Source: Conchocele bisecta
Taxonomy: Eukaryota > Mollusca > Bivalvia > Lucinida > Thyasiridae
Assembly (NCBI GenBank): GCA_029237695.1
Contig: CM055272.1
Location: 29,026,791 to 29,090,790 of the forward strand
Direction: 5' to 3'
Length of the DNA: 64,000 nt
Shown here: one piece after another, positions 1-12,030 of the stretch
Layout of the letters: every line of letters begins with the position of its first letter
Numbering within the stretch: the first letter of the stretch is position 1
Made by a program: the position numbers and the translations under genes
Notes under the pieces: model-generated
Database searches by the model: none
The model's input: only the letters and a program-made list of their open reading frames with translations
Told to the model about the DNA's origin: nothing

Positions 1-600
1 ACAAATGTAGTAGAGGTATTTTATGCGCTTTTATTTTATTCGTAATACTTGCATTTGTAAATAATAAATCATTTCAAACTGCATTATTGTGTTTCTCTTT
101 TGAAATACATGCCTTACATTATGTTATCATTGCTGTAAGCGGCTTGATAAAATGTATTTATATGATAATAGTCACGTGATTCAAAGTGTCATGTGATCAT
201 GGTCATGTGATGTTCACTCGAGCATTTGTTTTATTTCATGGCGTAGGAACTACTTTTCCCACGTGACTTATATCTGTGTATATGATTTGTCAAATCTTTT
301 CCCGCCTTGGTCGAACTACTTTTCTTGTGCGATGATTCGCGCTCCTGCATGTTTGAACTCTTTGTGAATTCACTTCGCTTGCGATTGTCATGCAGTTCAC
401 TTCGACGTATTTTATTAATTGAAACCTATTTGGTGTATCCATTCTTCTGGAGCTGTGAGACTTCGGGCCTTGTCGGGTATGTTGTTCTATGGGCTAAATT
501 ATTGGGTAGAGTCTTGAGGCAATATCCTACAGCGGCATGAATATTCATGATTATTCATTTATTTTTTACAACAACAACAACAACAACGTTAACAACCGCT
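1..600. other. A+T-rich flank, no gene seen
   Basis: No supported coding or repeat structure is visible apart from a few short 'gtcatgtgat' repeats near 170-210. At 511-535 there is a single inverted piece of the satellite monomer that starts about 100 bases further on, and a short (caa)n run lies at 570-588. Confidence 0.5.
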
Positions 601-619
601 TCTTTCTGTACCCAGCCGT

Positions 620-2727
620 GCGTGATATACACAGCTGTAGGATATTGCCTGCAATCCTCTACAGCGGGACACCTTATATGACTTACACAACCCACACCTG
701 TAGGACATTGCCTACATATGGTGGCAATCATATACAGTGGTACACCGTATATGGCTTACACAACACATAGCTGTAGGATATTGCCTATATATGGTGACAA
801 TCCTCTACAGCGGGGCACATTATATGGCTTACTCAACCCACTGCAGGATATTGCCTGCATATGGTGGCAATCCTCTATAGCGGGACACCTTATATGACAT
901 ACACAACACACAGCTGTAGGATATTGGCAACATATGGTGGCAATCCTCTACAGCGGTACACCGTATGTGGCTTACACATCCCACCGCTGTAGGATATTGA
1001 ATATATATGGTGGCAATCCTCTACAGCGGGACACATTATGACTTACACAACACACAGCTGTAGGATATTGGCAACATATGGTGGCAATCCTCTACAGCTG
1101 TACACCATATATGGCTCACACAACACACAGCTGTAGGATATTGGCAACATATGGTGGCAATCCTCTACAGCGGTACACCGTATGTGGCTTACACATCCCA
1201 CCGCTGTAGGATATTGAATATATATGGTGGTAATCCTCTACAGCGGGACACCTTATATGACTTACACAACACATAGCTGTAGGATATTGCCTATATATGG
1301 TGGCAATCCTCTACAGCGGTACACCGTATATGGCTTACATAACACATAGCTGTAGGATATTGCCTATATATGGTGGCAATCCTCTACAGCGTTGTGACAA
1401 TCCTCTACAGCGGGGCACTTTATATGGCTTACACAACACACATCTGTAGGATATTGCCTGCATATGGTGACAATCCTCTACAGCGGGACACCTTATATGA
1501 CATACACAACCCACAGCTGTAGGATATTGCCTGCATATGGTGACAATCCTCTACAGCGGGACACCTTATATGACATACACAACCCACAGCTGTAGGATAT
1601 TGCCTGCATATGGTGGCCATCCTCTACAGTGGGCCACTTTGGGCCACATATGAATTACACAACCCACAGCTGTAGGATATTGCCTACATATGGTGGCAAT
1701 CCTCTACAGCTGTACACCGTATATGGCTTACACAACACACAGCTGTAGGATATTGGCAACATACCGTATGGTGGCAATCCTCTACAGCTGTACACCATAT
1801 ATGGCTTACACAACACACAGCTGTAGGATATTGGCAACATATGGTGGCAATCCTCTACAGCGGTACACCGTATGTGGCTTACAAATCCCACAGCTGTAGG
1901 ATATTGAATAGATATGGTGGCAATCCTCAACAGCGGGACACCTTATAGGACTGACACAACACACAGCTGTAGGATGTTGCCTACATATGGTGGCAATCCT
2001 CAACAGCTGTACACCGTATATGGCTTACACAACCCACAGCTGTAGGATATTTGCAACATATGGTGGCAATTCTCTACAGCGGTACACCCTATATGGCTTA
2101 CACATCCCACCGCTGTAGGATATTGCCTCGATATGGTGGCAATCCTCTACAGCGGGATACCTTATATGACTTACACAACACACAGCTGTATAATATTGCC
2201 TACATATGGTGGCAATCCTCTACAGCTGTACACCGTATATGGCTTACACAACACACAGCTGTAGAATATTGGCAACATATGGTGGCAATCCTCTACAGCG
2301 GGGCACTTCATATGACTTGCACAACCCAGTTGTAGGATATTGCCTACATATGGTGACAATCCTCTACAGCGGTACACCGTATATGACTTGCACAACCCAC
2401 AGCTGTAGGATATTGCCTACATATGGTGACAATCCTCTACAGCGGGGCACTTCATACGACTTACACAACCCAAAGCTGTAGGATATTGCCTACATATGGT
2501 GGCAATCCTCTACAGCGGGACACTTCGTATGACTTACACAACCAACAGCTGTAGGATATTGCCTACATATGGTGGCAATCCTCTACAGCGGGACACTTCG
2601 TACGACTTACACAACCCACAGCTGTAGGATATTACCTACATATGGTGGCAATTCTCTACAGCTGGGAACCTTATGTGGCTTACACAACCCACATCTGTAG
2701 GATATTGCTTGCATTACTCCACAGCTT
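620..2727. repeat. 72-bp satellite array, about 29 monomers
   Basis: The motif 'gctgtaggatattg' recurs every 71-73 bases from about 629 to 2710. Each monomer runs through 'gtggcaatcctctacagc', a variable 'gggacacc/ggtacacc' segment, 'cttacacaac' and back to 'ctgtaggatattgcc'. The pieces 'ctgtaggatattgcc' and 'ggcaatcctctacag' are imperfect reverse complements around a 'tacatat' loop, so every monomer can fold into a hairpin. Two or three monomer subtypes (gggacacc, ggtacacc, gggcact) alternate irregularly. Open frames across the array are a by-product of a period near a multiple of three and are not genes. Confidence 0.93.
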
Positions 2728-2959
2728 CATGATCATGGTTAACCAACACTTTCAAGGACATGAACAAATAACACAAATAGTTTACAATTGATATTTTTAC
2801 TCAATATTATGCTGCAAGCAAGTTAATTTAATATTATAATATAACTGAACAGGACAAATTTTAATATCTTTAATCAACATCATATAGGACATCCATATTT
2901 AAACGCATATGACAAATATGACTGCTGTTCTTTTGACTAATGTAGTTCTCAGTCTGGGA

Positions 2960-3095
2960 AGACAGAACAAGGGGAGACACAGAGAAAGGGGAGACAGAGA
3001 GATAGGAGATGGCGAGGTGGAGACATTGAGTGGAGACAGCAAGAGAGATGGGGGGGGGGGACAGAGAGAGGTGGAGACAGAGGGAGGAGAGTTTG
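2960..3095. repeat. purine-rich GGAGACAGAGA repeat
   Basis: A low-complexity (GGAGA/CAGAGA)n tract includes a run of about ten G. Related tracts recur at 3540-3603 and 3995-4065, each next to a SINE copy, so the three may be pieces of one purine-rich tract broken by SINE insertions. Confidence 0.7.
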
Positions 3096-3540
3096 TTTAT
3101 TTATTGGTGTTTAACGGCCTATCAACAGCAGCTAAAATATGATTACAAATAATCGCAATTCAAGTCAATGCGACTTAGTACTGCAGAGATAGAAGGTATT
3201 TAAAAACTTTTACGCAGATTTCGGCAGGACGGACGGACGTCATTGTGATCACTACGTCTCGCTTTTCGCAAGCGGGCTCGACAAAAAACTATATATTCAG
3301 CCCTGAAATCAGAATAATCCTGATCTGGTGCCAGGTCCTTGCCACACCAGAATCGCTTGGCCCCCTCCCAAAAGCAGTAGGATCATTAATAATCTTACTA
3401 CTTTTATAATGGGCAATAACCCAATTCAACCCCCAGGTAACAAACGAGTCAAAGATAACGTACCTGAGGGCCAAATCGGGATTCCTATAAGGAGGAACCC
3501 TATCTTTAATTTACGCCGTTGCGTTCTCCCGACCACCACT
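3092..3540 (-). mobile_element. SINE family A copy, interrupted
   Basis: The left end is the (ttt)g-rich tail plus 'gtgtttaacggcctatcaacag'. The rest resumes at about 3286 with 'actatatattcagccctgaaatcag' and continues to the head near 3540. The middle (about 3137-3284) is foreign. It includes a - strand fragment of a rolling-circle-like element, recognisable from 'ggacggacggac', 'gtctcgcttttcgcaagcgggctcgac' in overlapping pieces and the terminal run of A. This is the same family as the near-complete copies at 8283-8740 and 47164-47595. Confidence 0.65.
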
Positions 3541-3607
3541 CACAGGAGACGGAGAGACGGAGAGTGGGGAGATGGAGACAGAGAGAAGGGGCGGCGACAG
3601 AGAGTGT

Positions 3608-3985
3608 GTTTGTTTGTTTATTAGTGTTTAACGGCCTATCAACAGCTATGGTCATGTAAGGCCGGGCAAACGGGTTCGATACCTGCTGCATTGGGGGGAA
3701 AATCCCAAAATCAGAATGTAATATTTACATCGAGAACAAATATATTCAGCCTTGAAATTAGAATAACCTGACCTGGTGCCAGGTCCATACCACACCAAGT
3801 CACTTGGCCCCTTCCCCTAAAATAGGATTACGAATATTGTAATACTGACATAAGGGGTATAACCAGATACAACTGTCACATACAAAATGCCAAAGACGTA
3901 TGTGAGGGCCAAACCAGGTCTCCAGGGATTCCGGCAAAGATGAACCCTGATTGTTAAATTACCCATCGCGTGCTCCCACCTACCA
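3608..3985 (-). mobile_element. SINE family A copy
   Basis: The copy begins with a 'tgtttgtttgttt' tail and 'taacggcctatcaacagct', has the central 'atattcagccttgaaattagaataacc' region and 'ctggtgccaggtcc', and ends near the 'cacccacc' head. It is more diverged than the 8.3-kb copy. Confidence 0.7.
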
Positions 3986-4280
3986 CCCACCGGTGACAGA
4001 GAGAACTAGTGGAGACGGAGAAGAGAAATGTAGAGAGATGGAGACAAAGGGAGGAGAGACAGAGCCACATTAGCAAATTAACATATATTGTGACACACCA
4101 TCAAGCTTATCAAAATTGTGATCAGTGTTAGATCTTTATCAAAATGTGGACTTGTGCAGTCAGAAAAGGAGTTAAAAACTGTTTGCTATTGCTATATGTA
4201 AAGAGTCTTCTCCGACTGAATGGCTAACAGTGAAAACCCTGACCAAACTTCACAGACGAGAAGGCTGATCTGGATCTATA

Positions 4281-5858
4281 CTGAGCAAAACTAGAAACGT
4301 CCCTCCATGTTTAAGGAAAGATTCATCAAAAACCAAAAGGGTTACTTTTAAAAATCAAAATGGAAAAACGAGTTCATTCATTTCTGTATCAAAGCCAATA
4401 AATTGCATTTGGATATCTTGTTAAATATTCGAGAGATAACCGGCCAAGGGCGGTAGGGGTCAAAATCAAAAATCACAAAAACTCAGAAATGTGTTACTTA
4501 ATGTTTAGAGATGGAATTTCAATAAGTAATGTGGCAAATTCAGTAAATCTCGTTAGTACCGAGTGTGGCCACCATTTTGCATGAATGCATGCAATGATCC
4601 TACGCCGCATCGACGTGACGTAACGCAATACCAGTGCGTTGGGCAAATTCCTCCATTCCCGTTGTAACGCCCGTGTAAGATCGCGAACATTGTCAATCTG
4701 ATGGTTAGCTCGTGCTTTGCGGCCCAGCTCATCCCATATGTGCTCAATGGGATTGAGATCCGGGGAGACTGCGGGCCATGGCTTGACGTCGACGTTGTTT
4801 TGCTGTAAGTATTGAGTGGTGACCCTGGCTACGTGAGGGCGGGCATTGTCGTGCATCAATGTCACACCAGGACCATGCTGACGGATAAATGGTAAGGCAT
4901 GTGCATTTAGCACGTCTGCAACATAACGTTGTGCATTGATGTTGCCCTGTACAACAACCAAATCTGTCTTCCGGTTTCCCATGATCCCACCCCAGACCAT
5001 TACGCCTCCCTCCCCCAAACCTGTTCTTCTCAACAATGCAACAATCGGTGAATCTTTCATTTTTACACCTGTATACCCGTAATCTTCCGTCAGCATGACT
5101 AACTGTGAACCGATATTCATCGGTGAACAAACCTCGGTCCAGTCAGCCCTTCTCCAGTTCAGATGACGTTCGCGCCCATAACAGTCTGGCAGCACGGTGA
5201 CGTTGGGTCATTATCTGACCAGTGTACGGGCGGCGTGCCCGGATTGGTTGGGCGTTACGACGTAAACCGGTTGCGAATGGTCTGCCCCGAGACACCGTAT
5301 CGCCTAGCAGTGACTGTGGCTGCCAATCGACGTTGACGTAAGTGCGTCAACGTAATGTAACGATCGGCTCTAGCCGTCGTTACACGAGGCCTACCAGGTC
5401 GCTGCCGGTCGTGAACAGCCCCAGTCTGCTGGTACCGGGCTGCAAGACGATCAATCGTCTTCCGACAGCAACCAAACCGAGGCGCGACCGCCCTGGCGGC
5501 CATCCCACCCGCAAGCATCCCAATTGCCTGGTTTCGCTCGTTTTCGGAAAGCCGTGGCATATCGAAAACAGTGAAAAATTAAACAAGTTTTTTAATTTTC
5601 CGAATAGCCCCTATCGCATGAATGGTACGACATGAACTGAATCACCTTATCGATGATAAGTATAGTGTGCACGTGCAAAAAGTGGAAATCAACGTTCCGG
5701 TCACTGGCCGCTATGTAAACCGTGTGTATCGGCTAAACTCTACACGATCGTATTCTGAACATCGCCACGGTTTAAAATACATGTACTTTGAACATGTGGT
5801 ACATACATAGACAGAGCTACACCGGCTATAAAAGAGGGACGTTTCTAGTTTTGTTGAG
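4281..5858 (-). mobile_element. Tc1-like transposon, complete but decayed
   Basis: The ends are near-perfect inverted repeats of about 25 bases: 'ctgagcaaaactagaaac' plus 'gtccctc' on the left and the reverse complement, with two differences at the outer end, on the right. Both ends are bordered by TA, the Tc1/mariner target dinucleotide, giving a 1578-bp element. Inside, on the - strand, is a transposase that is now split among frames. The intact TIRs and single-locus structure suggest a fairly recent insertion later hit by small indels. Confidence 0.9.
4494..5560 (-). pseudogene. Tc1-family (DD34E) transposase, frameshifted
   Basis: This would be the cut-and-paste transposase that binds the TIRs and cleaves at TA sites. 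Reading on the - strand from ATG at 5560, the N-terminal 100 residues form the paired helix-turn-helix DNA-binding region (residues such as RNQAIGML, RKTIDRL and GRPR, the last a GRPR-type hook between the two halves). The frame is then lost near 5255. Downstream, one frame (5130 down) keeps the first catalytic aspartate in FTDEYRF, and another (5195-4494) keeps HDNARPHVA with the second aspartate and SPDLNPIEHIWDEL with the glutamate, 34 residues later. At least two frameshifts therefore separate the catalytic residues. Total size matches the ~340 residues usual for the family. It is non-functional as it stands. Confidence 0.9.
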
Positions 5859-5901
5859 TATACACTACGCATATGCCATAAAATCCAATTTGTCATGATG
5901 C

Positions 5902-5995
5902 ATCATAAGTATATTCAGCTCTGAAATTGGAATAATCTGATCTGGTGCCATGTCCGTACTACAAAAAACTCACTTGGCCCCATTCCCTAAAAGTA
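5902..5995 (-). mobile_element. SINE family A fragment
   Basis: A short stretch 'atattcagctctgaaattgg', 'ctggtgccatgtcc' and 'cacttggcccc' matches the centre of the SINE copies elsewhere in the window. Both ends are missing. Confidence 0.6.
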
Positions 5996-6108
5996 ATAAG
6001 ACTAATGTTACTACTCTAAATATTTTTTAAACAAAACAATGTAATAAATAGATCAGTGTAGATCAGTCATAAATAGATCAGTCATTTTTAGTACATAGTA
6101 CGATAATT

Positions 6109-7273
6109 ATACACTCGCGATAAGATCTCCATTATAACGCGGTCGCGTATAACGCGATCTCCATTATAACGCGGGTCTCTCGTGGATCCCAAAAAAATAT
6201 TAAAAAATCGAGGAAAAAAAGAAAAAAATTGGTCGGGCGTACGACAGTCATCGTGTAATCAGTTGATTCGTGATTTCTGCAAGTTTATTCAAACAACGAA
6301 GTTGAAACATGAAAGGATTATTATTAGTATGTTAGCAAATGTAATACATGTACCTTTAATCAGGTAATCATGTTAATAGGCATATTTATTAATCAATTCA
6401 ATTACACATAATTGTCACTAATAAATGGTTACGTGTTTTTCTTTACTCCCATCACAGGTGGAAGACTCGGACCTATGACACCAAAAAAATGCCTATTACA
6501 AAAATCCCATTACCCCACCCACTTGGTCTCGTACATTACCATCTTCTTTTTATATAAGATGGTAATGTACGAGACCAAGTGGGTGGGGTAATGGGATTTT
6601 TTTTAATAGGCATTTTTTTGGTGTCATAGGTCCGAGTACTTCCACCTGTGACTCCCAGGTGTAATATTTAGCGTTTTATAAAAAATAGACTGGTGTTTCA
6701 GCATTATCTGGGTATGGGATCACATGGTCTATTGTTTACACTGCAGCCCACGGCAATCTCGCTTAAATCGTAAATTTCATTCATCAATAGGACTTGTAGC
6801 GTAAAATCAATCGATCACGTGACCCCACATCCGAGATTATCACGTATCAACCGCATGAATAGGCAGGACACGTGACCATAGGCATTATTTATTATCAATT
6901 AATCCGTTTAAGCGTCTGTTGATCGCGAGTAGTATACATTGTAATAAGCGTCTGTCTATCGCGAGCACTATACAACGTAATAAGCATGATTTTATAAATA
7001 ACTAACTCATATTTTTAATACATTAATACATACAAGTTTGTATGTCATAGGCATTATTAATAATTACTTTAACTTCTGTTCAAATGACGATTTTATATGG
7101 GTCCGTTGCTAATGGAATTCCCGCAATAGTTGGTAACCGAAATGCGAATGATACCAGTAACCCGTGCAGTACCAGTACCCGTGCATGTCCCGAAATTTTA
7201 TAACGCGGTCGGATTCGATCGCGGTTTGAAATCTTGGACCCCGACCACCGCGTTATAATGGAGCTGCAGTGTA
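6109..7273. mobile_element. TIR element with 'ataacgcgg' ends (pogo/Tc1-like MITE?)
   Basis: The left end reads 'tacactcgcgataagatc' then 'tccattataacgcgg'. The right end is the inverted 'ccgcgttataatggagc' followed by 'tgcagtgta'. The 'ttataacgcgg' block is repeated twice at each end. The interior has no recognisable transposase and holds a later foldback insertion at 6453-6650 and a short duplicated 'gcgtctgt.gatcgcgag' stretch near 6913-6975. TIRs rich in TAACGCGG resemble those of pogo-type elements, but that assignment is inferred from memory of the family. Confidence 0.55.
6453..6650. mobile_element. foldback MITE, ~95-bp arms, 7-bp target duplication
   Basis: The two halves are near-perfect reverse complements: left arm from 'cacaggtggaag', right arm ending 'cttccacctgtg', meeting at a short A/T centre around 6545. 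The sequence 'actccca' immediately precedes (6445-6451) and follows (6651-6657) the element, as a target-site duplication would. No coding sequence is present. Confidence 0.88.
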
Positions 7274-7989
7274 TTTCACTCGACAGGAAGGCCACATAAT
7301 TTGTCCAACTAACTTGTGTTGCACACTCGTTAGTCAACCAAATTAGATGTCATGGCTGGCTCGTGAAAAATATTTCTTATATCTAACAAATGCTGGTGGT
7401 TATTCTCTATTCCTTACATTTCAGCCGGCAGTTTTCCCAAATTTCACAGTGAATTACACCACTCGGTTGTGTCGAGCTGAAATTGTTTACACCACTCTTG
7501 TGTTTCCTATATATGAAGAAATGATGTCAGTAAAGTCACAATGACATGTTTCCTACAACTAATCAATCATGTTCTAGGACACATTCTGAATCGTACGACA
7601 GTTGCCTTCAATATGACCCGCCTTCAGAAATTAATTTGCACAACTCTTGTCCATATTTTACGCTTCAATCACTTTGGTTTTGCAAATTATCATGTGTGAA
7701 ATGTTCATTTAACCAGATGAGCTGATTATCTTGAAATACCTTTGTGATTGGATCCTACCGCTATACGAACTCGGTTCACTACACTCACTCATTTGTTGAG
7801 CGTAAGGACCCAACCACTTGTGCATTATTTCACGATAACCAGCTCAACATGTTAAATAAACGATTACATGCATATAGCTAGTTCCTTGTACAATCTATAC
7901 TCCAACTATTGAACATATCAGATTGTATAAAACAGCAGGTGTCCAGGATGAAGATCTAACTTTGTAACAAAATACATATAGAGGAACTT
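7274..7989. other. no gene recognised
   Basis: A+T-rich sequence with only short open frames. I see no splice-bounded exon, tandem array or clear terminal repeat. Confidence 0.4.
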
Positions 7990-8117
7990 AAATGAGTTTC
8001 CATCAGGTATGAGATTTATGAAACGAGTCGCGCACAGTTTATGCACCGAGCGTGAGGCGAGGTGCATAAAATTGCCGACGAATTTCATAAATCTCATATG
8101 AAATGGAAACGAGTTTG
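7990..8117. repeat. imperfect inverted repeat, MITE-like
   Basis: The arms 'gtttccatcaggtatgag' plus 'atttatgaaacgag' (7995-8027) and its complement (8078-8110) flank a second inner inverted pair, 'ttatgcacc' and 'ggtgcataa'. No clear target duplication was found. Confidence 0.6.
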
Positions 8118-8282
8118 AGATTCTGTTTATCACATGACTTCCCTCCAAAGAGCATCCAACGTGGAGATTTCCAATATGTTTCAGTGAGCAGACGCCATTG
8201 ACTATTTTGGCATCTAGTTAAAAAATCTCCGCAGAGAAAAATAGTTTTAATCCCTGCAAGAAAAATTATTATAAATATGCCA

Positions 8283-8740
8283 TGTATGTTTGTTTTGTTT
8301 GTTGGGGTTTATCAATAGCTAAGGTCATTTAAGGCCGGGTCAATGGGTTTAGTACTAAATCCCATATATTACCTGTACAAGTACATGTGTACACATGTTC
8401 AAGTACATGTACAAATGGGGGGGGGGGATCCCAAAATCAAAACTGAATATTTACAATAACAAAACTATATATTCAGCCCTGAAATCAGAATAATCCTGAT
8501 CTGATGCCAGGTCCTCGCCACACCAGAATCACTTGGCCCCTCCCAAAAGCAGTAATATCAGTAATAATCTTACTACTTTTATAATGGGCAATAACCCAAT
8601 TCAACTCCCAGGTAACAAAAGAGCCAAAGATAAAAACGTACCCGAGGGCCAAACCAGGCAGATCGTGATTCCTATAAGGAGGAACCCCTACCGTTAATTT
8701 ACGCCGTCTCGTTCGCCCGACCGCCACCACCCACAAATAT
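8283..8740 (-). mobile_element. SINE family A, near full length
   Basis: On the - strand the element starts with 'tgggtggtggcggtcggg', continues with 'gcgaacgagacggcgtaa', then the 'cccattataaaagtag' and 'gggaggggccaagtg' segments, 'ctgaaatcagaataatcc' (as read on +), and ends in '(aac)aaacaaaca'. About 450 bp. It contains no open frame and is a non-autonomous retroelement. The 'ggccttaaatgacc' end next to the tail is shared by all copies. Confidence 0.8.
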
Positions 8741-9184
8741 GCCATGTAATAGGCTCCTGTTCTTTGTAAACACTTCATATTACCAAACGAAAGCACATTC
8801 AAACAATTTCAGTAATTTTAATGAGTCACCGACGCTTCTAATGACATTTCAAACATGATGACGTCAACGTCAAAACATTATTGCTTTGTCGCGCCATTAC
8901 GGATGTCATTTGGAACGTCTCCATTTTATTAATTTCACATAACGTTGGCGCAAAATACATAATTAGGGCGATGCGGCCAGTCAATCAAATTCTCTACAGG
9001 TGTTATTACACGTGTGCCATATAACATTTATGAACTGGGTTACAGCATGGAATAACACTGTTTTCATGTGATAAATGTAGATATGTAATAGTCAAAGGAA
9101 GTTTTGAACCACTGCATTTGACCATATATATACTTTTGTTACTAAGAATATACATGCTGTAGGTACACTTTTTTCACATTTTCA

Positions 9185-9510
9185 AGGGAAGAAAGCTTGT
9201 GTAGGGTATTTTGTGTTCGCAGTGTTTCACAACAGGCATCGCGGACAATCCATTTTTCAGGGGAATACTGTAGTTGTTGCTGTAGTCAATGTGGCAACAT
9301 CGGCACCAAATATGTGACGTTCTGGATCTCCCTAAACAGTTCGCGACATTGTCTCTGTGCAGCTGGAATTTGTGTTTCCACAGATGAATGTACACAATCT
9401 GGTTCAGTCTTCTGTACAGGAAAGTTAACACTTTCATCAGATTCAATGTATGGTCTGAATGGCACAGACAGGTTGACAGGAAAAACATTTCCAACAATAC
9501 CGACATACCA
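9185..9510 (-). pseudogene. orphan coding-like fragment, unknown protein
   Basis: On the - strand one frame reads about 70 codons with protein-like composition (pieces include VGIVGNVFPVNLSVPF, ESDESVNFPVQKTEPDC and QRQCRELFREIQNVTYLV). It is broken by TGA (bases 9288-9286) and then continues open in the same frame for about 40 codons. No start codon, splice-bounded exon structure or known motif is apparent, and I do not recognise the protein. It could be a decayed exon, a retrocopy or part of an unrecognised transposon. A competing + strand frame over the same bases is compositionally odd (many C and S) and was not preferred. Confidence 0.3.
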
Positions 9511-9956
9511 TGTAAGAAATTGTCAGTTTGTGTAAGTTGACGAAATTAAACACATTGGTAATTCCGACAGTGTGTAATAATTGCATGTTCTACAACAGTC
9601 CAGATATTGATATGATGGTGGGGTTAATTTCTGTCGTCTCCAAGGTGTACAGTGAACTCGCCCTCTTCACCAACACTTCATTGTAAAGGTTCCATCCTTT
9701 ATAATCTGTATGGCCGACCTAAACAAATTAGATGTTTGTAAGCATGGGATTACGGAATACTTGCATGTGAACCATGATCTAGAGAGGAAAAGGTGAACAT
9801 ATTTAATTGATTAAAAGGCTTTAAATATATCTAACAAGGTATAGTACAGACATGCTAGCAGGGTAGCTAATGATGAAATAGTATTATACTGCTCAAAAAC
9901 TTGTAATTAAAGTCATTTCAGAGACAGGAATAGACTAGTATTAGGTCAAACCCTAT

Positions 9957-11268
9957 CTGTGCAGTGTAGAGACTCACCTGTCTGTGTAGTGTAGATACTC
10001 ACCTGTCTGTGTAGTGTAGGGACTCACCTGTCTATGTAGTATAGGGACTCACCTGTCTGTGTAGTGTAGGGATTCACCTGTATGTGTAGTGTAGGGACTC
10101 ACCTGTATGTGTAGTGTATGTATTCACTTGTATGTGTAGTGTAGGGATTCACCTGTATGTTTAGTCTATGGACTCACATGTCTGTGTAGTGTAGGGACTC
10201 ACTTGTATGTGTAGTGTAGGGATTCACATGTATGTGTAGTGTAGGGATTCACCTGTATGTGTAGTGTAGGGACTCACCTGTCTGTGTAGTGTAAAGACTC
10301 ACCTGTTTGTGTAGTGTAGGGTCTCACCTGTCTGTGTAGTGCAGGGATTCACCTGTATGTGTAGTGTATGGACTCACCTGTCTGTGTAGTGTAGGGACTC
10401 ACTTGTATGTGTAGTGTAGGGATTTACCTGTATGTGTAGTGTAGGGATTCACCTGTATGTGTAGTGTAAATACTCACCTGTTTGTGTAGTGTATGGTCTC
10501 ACCTGTCTGTGTAGTGCAGGGATTCACCTGTATGTGTAGTGTAGGGACTCACCTGTCTGTGTAGTGTAGGATCCACCTGTCTGGGTAGTGTAGGGACTCA
10601 CCTGTTTGTGTAGTGTAGGGTCTCACCTGTCTGTGTAGTGCAGGGATTCACCTGTCTGTGTAGTGTAGGGATTCACCTGTATGTGTAGTGTATGGATTCA
10701 CCTGTCTGTGTAGTGTAGGGACTCACTTGTATGTGTAGTGTAGGGATTTACCTGTATGTGTAGTGTAGGGATTCACATGTATGTGTAGTGTAAATACTCA
10801 CCTGTTTGTGTAGTGTAGGGTCTCACCTGTCTGTGTAGTGCAGGGATTCACCTGTATGTGTAGTGTAGGGACTCACCTGTCTGTGTAGTGTATGGATCCA
10901 CCTGTATGTGTAGTGTATGGACTCACCGGTCTTTGTAGTGTACGATCCACCTGTCTGGGTAGTGTAGGGACTCACCTGTCTATGTAGTGTAGGGACTCAC
11001 ATGTCTGTGTAGTGTAGGGACCCACCTGTCTGTGTAGTGTAGGGATTCACCTGTCTATATAGTGTAGGGATCCATCTGTCTGTGTAGTGTAGGGACCCAC
11101 CTGTCTGGGTAGTGTAGGGACTCACCTGTTTGTGTAGTGTAAAGATCCACCTGTATGGGTAGTGTAGAGACCCACATGTCTGGGTAGTGTAGGGACTCAC
11201 CTGTGTGTGTAGTCTAGGGACTCACCTGTCTGTGTAGTGTAGGGACTCACCTGTCTGGGTATTGTAGA
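9957..11268. repeat. 25-bp minisatellite, about 50 copies
   Basis: The unit 'gactcacctgtctgtgtagtg' plus 'tagg' repeats head to tail with few length changes. Point variants (tatgtg, tttgtg, ctgggt; gattcac, gatccac, gacccac) recur in blocks, indicating expansion by unequal exchange. Confidence 0.95.
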
Positions 11269-11519
11269 ATCATCGGTCACGGCAAGACTAAGATGAAGTG
11301 TATGTAAGTATTTTTCATCAGTTAATACTTACATAACGTTCTGCGTTGTCTTGGCCCATACTGGACACCCAATTCTGAACTTCTATGATAACATCTCAGA
11401 TCGGTGAGGAATGGCATGTCTGTTCGGAAATGTGCTTTATCAGGCATGGATCCAGGGGCTGTAGGATATACCTGTATAGTTGGAAATAAACAGAGCCTGT
11501 TTCATTGATGATTGTAACT

Positions 11520-12030
11520 CACCCGCTACCACTGGGTTAAGGTCACTCAAATGACCCAGAATAGCTATCAATGTCAGGAAGCCACTAATGAACTTTAGCC
11601 AACATCTGACTAATGTAACAGGATGTATGAAAAATTTGGACGTACATCCAAGTTTTGAAGGATGTGACATATATTATAAGAAAGTATGTGAAGGTCACCT
11701 GAATGATACAGGATGGTTAGGTATCAATGTTATCAATGTAAGCAAGCTACTTACTAATGAAGTTTGTTGAACATCCGACTAATGTATGAGGAGATTCGCG
11801 AAATTTGGAAGTACAACCAAAGTTTTGATGGTCGTAAATTACATTATTTTGAGTAAAGTAGGTCAAGGTCATCAAATGACCCAGTGTGGTTAGCTATTAA
11901 TGTCAGGAACTAATGATAATGTTTTGTGACAGTCCAACTAACTTATGACGGACATGACCTACATTTCGAGAAAAGTAGGTCAGATCACCAGGGAGGGGGT
12001 TAGGTATCAAAGTCTAGGAAGCTGTTGGGA
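11520..12030. repeat. diverged tandem repeat, ~150-bp unit
   Basis: Three or more diverged units share 'catctgactaatgt', 'aaatttgg(a/c)cgtac', 'ccaa(a)gttttga(t/a)gg', 'gtaggtcaaggtcatc(a)aatgac' and 'gttaggtatcaatgtc'. The unit contains a TCAAGGTCA-like motif, as do the pearl-like cores elsewhere. Confidence 0.6.

Noticed and set aside
1429..2481. Overlapping frames on both strands in the 72-bp array
   Set aside because: Satellite DNA with a period near a multiple of three; the frames break wherever the monomer length shifts.
9197..9535. 112-codon + strand frame rich in cysteine and serine
   Set aside because: The - strand frame over the same bases is more protein-like; no motif supports the + strand reading.
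9957..11268. CRISPR-like regular repeats
   Set aside because: The 25-bp units are contiguous with no unique spacers; this is a minisatellite in a eukaryotic context.
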